From Tropicimonas sp. IMCC34011 (GTDB lineage Bacteria > Pseudomonadota > Alphaproteobacteria > Rhodobacterales > Rhodobacteraceae): DNA of 64,000 nt. The notes below the pieces were generated by a model that saw only the letters and a program-made list of their open reading frames with translations, was not told where the DNA came from and made no database searches. Location of the stretch: positions 1 to 64,000 of the forward strand of contig NZ_QMEJ01000002.1 in assembly GCF_003390865.1 (NCBI RefSeq), written 5' to 3'. The stretch's first letter is position 1, and each line of letters begins with the position of its first letter. Of this stretch, positions 63,611-64,000 are shown one piece after another. The position numbers and the translations under genes are program-made.

Positions 63611-64000
63611 ATGGCAGGTCTGATGGAAGGCAAGCGTGGGCTCATCATGGGCCTCGCCAACGACAAGTCCATTGCTTGGGGAATCGCGAAGGCCTGCGCC
63701 GATGCCGGCGCCGAGATCGCGCTCACCTACCAGGGCGATGCCTTCAAGAAGCGTGTCGAGCCGCTCGCCGCGCAGCTCGGCTCCACCGTGCTCGCCGATT
63801 GCGATGTGTCCGACGAGGCCTCGCTCGACGCGGCCTTCGCCAAGGTCGAAGAGGCTTGGGGCGGGATCGACTTCTACGTCCACGCCATCGGCTTTTCCGA
63901 CAAGTCGGAGCTGCGCGGGCGCTATGTCGACACCTCCCGCGAGAACTTCCGCAACTCGATGGACATCTCGGTCTATTCCTTCACCTCCTGCGTGAAGCGC
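63611..64000 (+). CDS. fabI: enoyl-[acyl-carrier-protein] reductase FabI (3' part outside window)
   Basis: The first 130 residues of an NADH-dependent SDR enzyme of fatty-acid elongation. MAGLMEGKRGLIMGLANDKS then IAWGIAKACADAGA carries the FabI-type glycine motif G-(L)-A-N-x-x-S-I-A-W-G, followed by LADCDVSDEASLDAAF and FYVHAIGFSDKSELRGRYVD. The catalytic Tyr-x6-Lys lies beyond the window. ATG 63611 follows a run of GGATGAGC. Confidence 0.95.
   Translation, partial: MAGLMEGKRGLIMGLANDKSIAWGIAKACADAGAEIALTYQGDAFKKRVEPLAAQLGSTVLADCDVSDEASLDAAFAKVEEAWGGIDFYVHAIGFSDKSELRGRYVDTSRENFRNSMDISVYSFTSCVKR

Overview
The window is high-GC DNA from an alphaproteobacterium, most likely a Rhodobacteraceae (roseobacter/rhodobacter group). 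Lineage markers are a class II B12-dependent ribonucleotide reductase (nrdJ), a fused indolepyruvate ferredoxin oxidoreductase, a ZapA/coiled-coil/transketolase/gap neighbourhood with a 46-residue membrane protein just before gap, a double cold-shock-domain protein, and many translationally coupled ABC operons. No rRNA, CRISPR array, complete insertion sequence or phage was seen. One tRNA gene (Pro, TGG) is present.

Layout. 1-7.7 kb is an accessory, lower-GC patchwork of single genes in mixed orientation: a cut-off alpha/beta hydrolase, a P-loop kinase-like protein, a GNAT, a SnoaL-like protein, a secreted protein, a DUF3396 (TsiV-like) protein and an ankyrin lipoprotein. Long gaps between them carry dispersed repeats, including a perfect 52-bp duplicate, and an IS3-type transposase scar. 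7.7-14.6 kb is a sugar/polyol operon (ribose-type ABC transporter, Gfo/Idh oxidoreductase, IolE-like isomerase) facing a LacI regulator, with a perfect operator in the shared promoter; an IS5-type scar follows. 14.8-20.6 kb is a peptide-type ABC operon ending in a DUF1684 gene. 20.8-24.9 kb holds an Lrp-type regulator divergent from the indolepyruvate oxidoreductase. 25-27.8 kb is an ExbB-ExbD-ExbD-TonB operon. 28.3-43.4 kb is mostly core genome: LysR, a candidate small RNA, purL, a sulfotransferase-like gene, bolA, grxD, a lipoprotein, zapA, a coiled-coil gene, tkt, doxX, gap, an acidic PRC-barrel protein, coaD and chrA.

43.7-56.8 kb is the most interesting part. It is an opine-type catabolic island: an MmgE/PrpD protein; a nine-gene minus-strand operon coding for opine-oxidase-like subunits (two different DAO flavoproteins, an FAD/NAD subunit with a C-terminal Cys cluster, a small 2Fe-2S protein), a complete Dpp-type ABC transporter and an octopine/nopaline dehydrogenase-family protein; a LysR regulator; and a separately transcribed solute-binding protein. 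Three promoters of this island share a 43-bp element in the same orientation relative to the genes they precede, which marks a local regulon, probably controlled by the LysR protein.

57.1-64 kb returns to core genes: nrdJ, preceded by two NrdR-like boxes 31 bp apart, tRNA-Pro, DUF192, the cold-shock protein, pdxH and the start of fabI. Functional calls come from reading the sequence and knowledge of the families; no database search was made.
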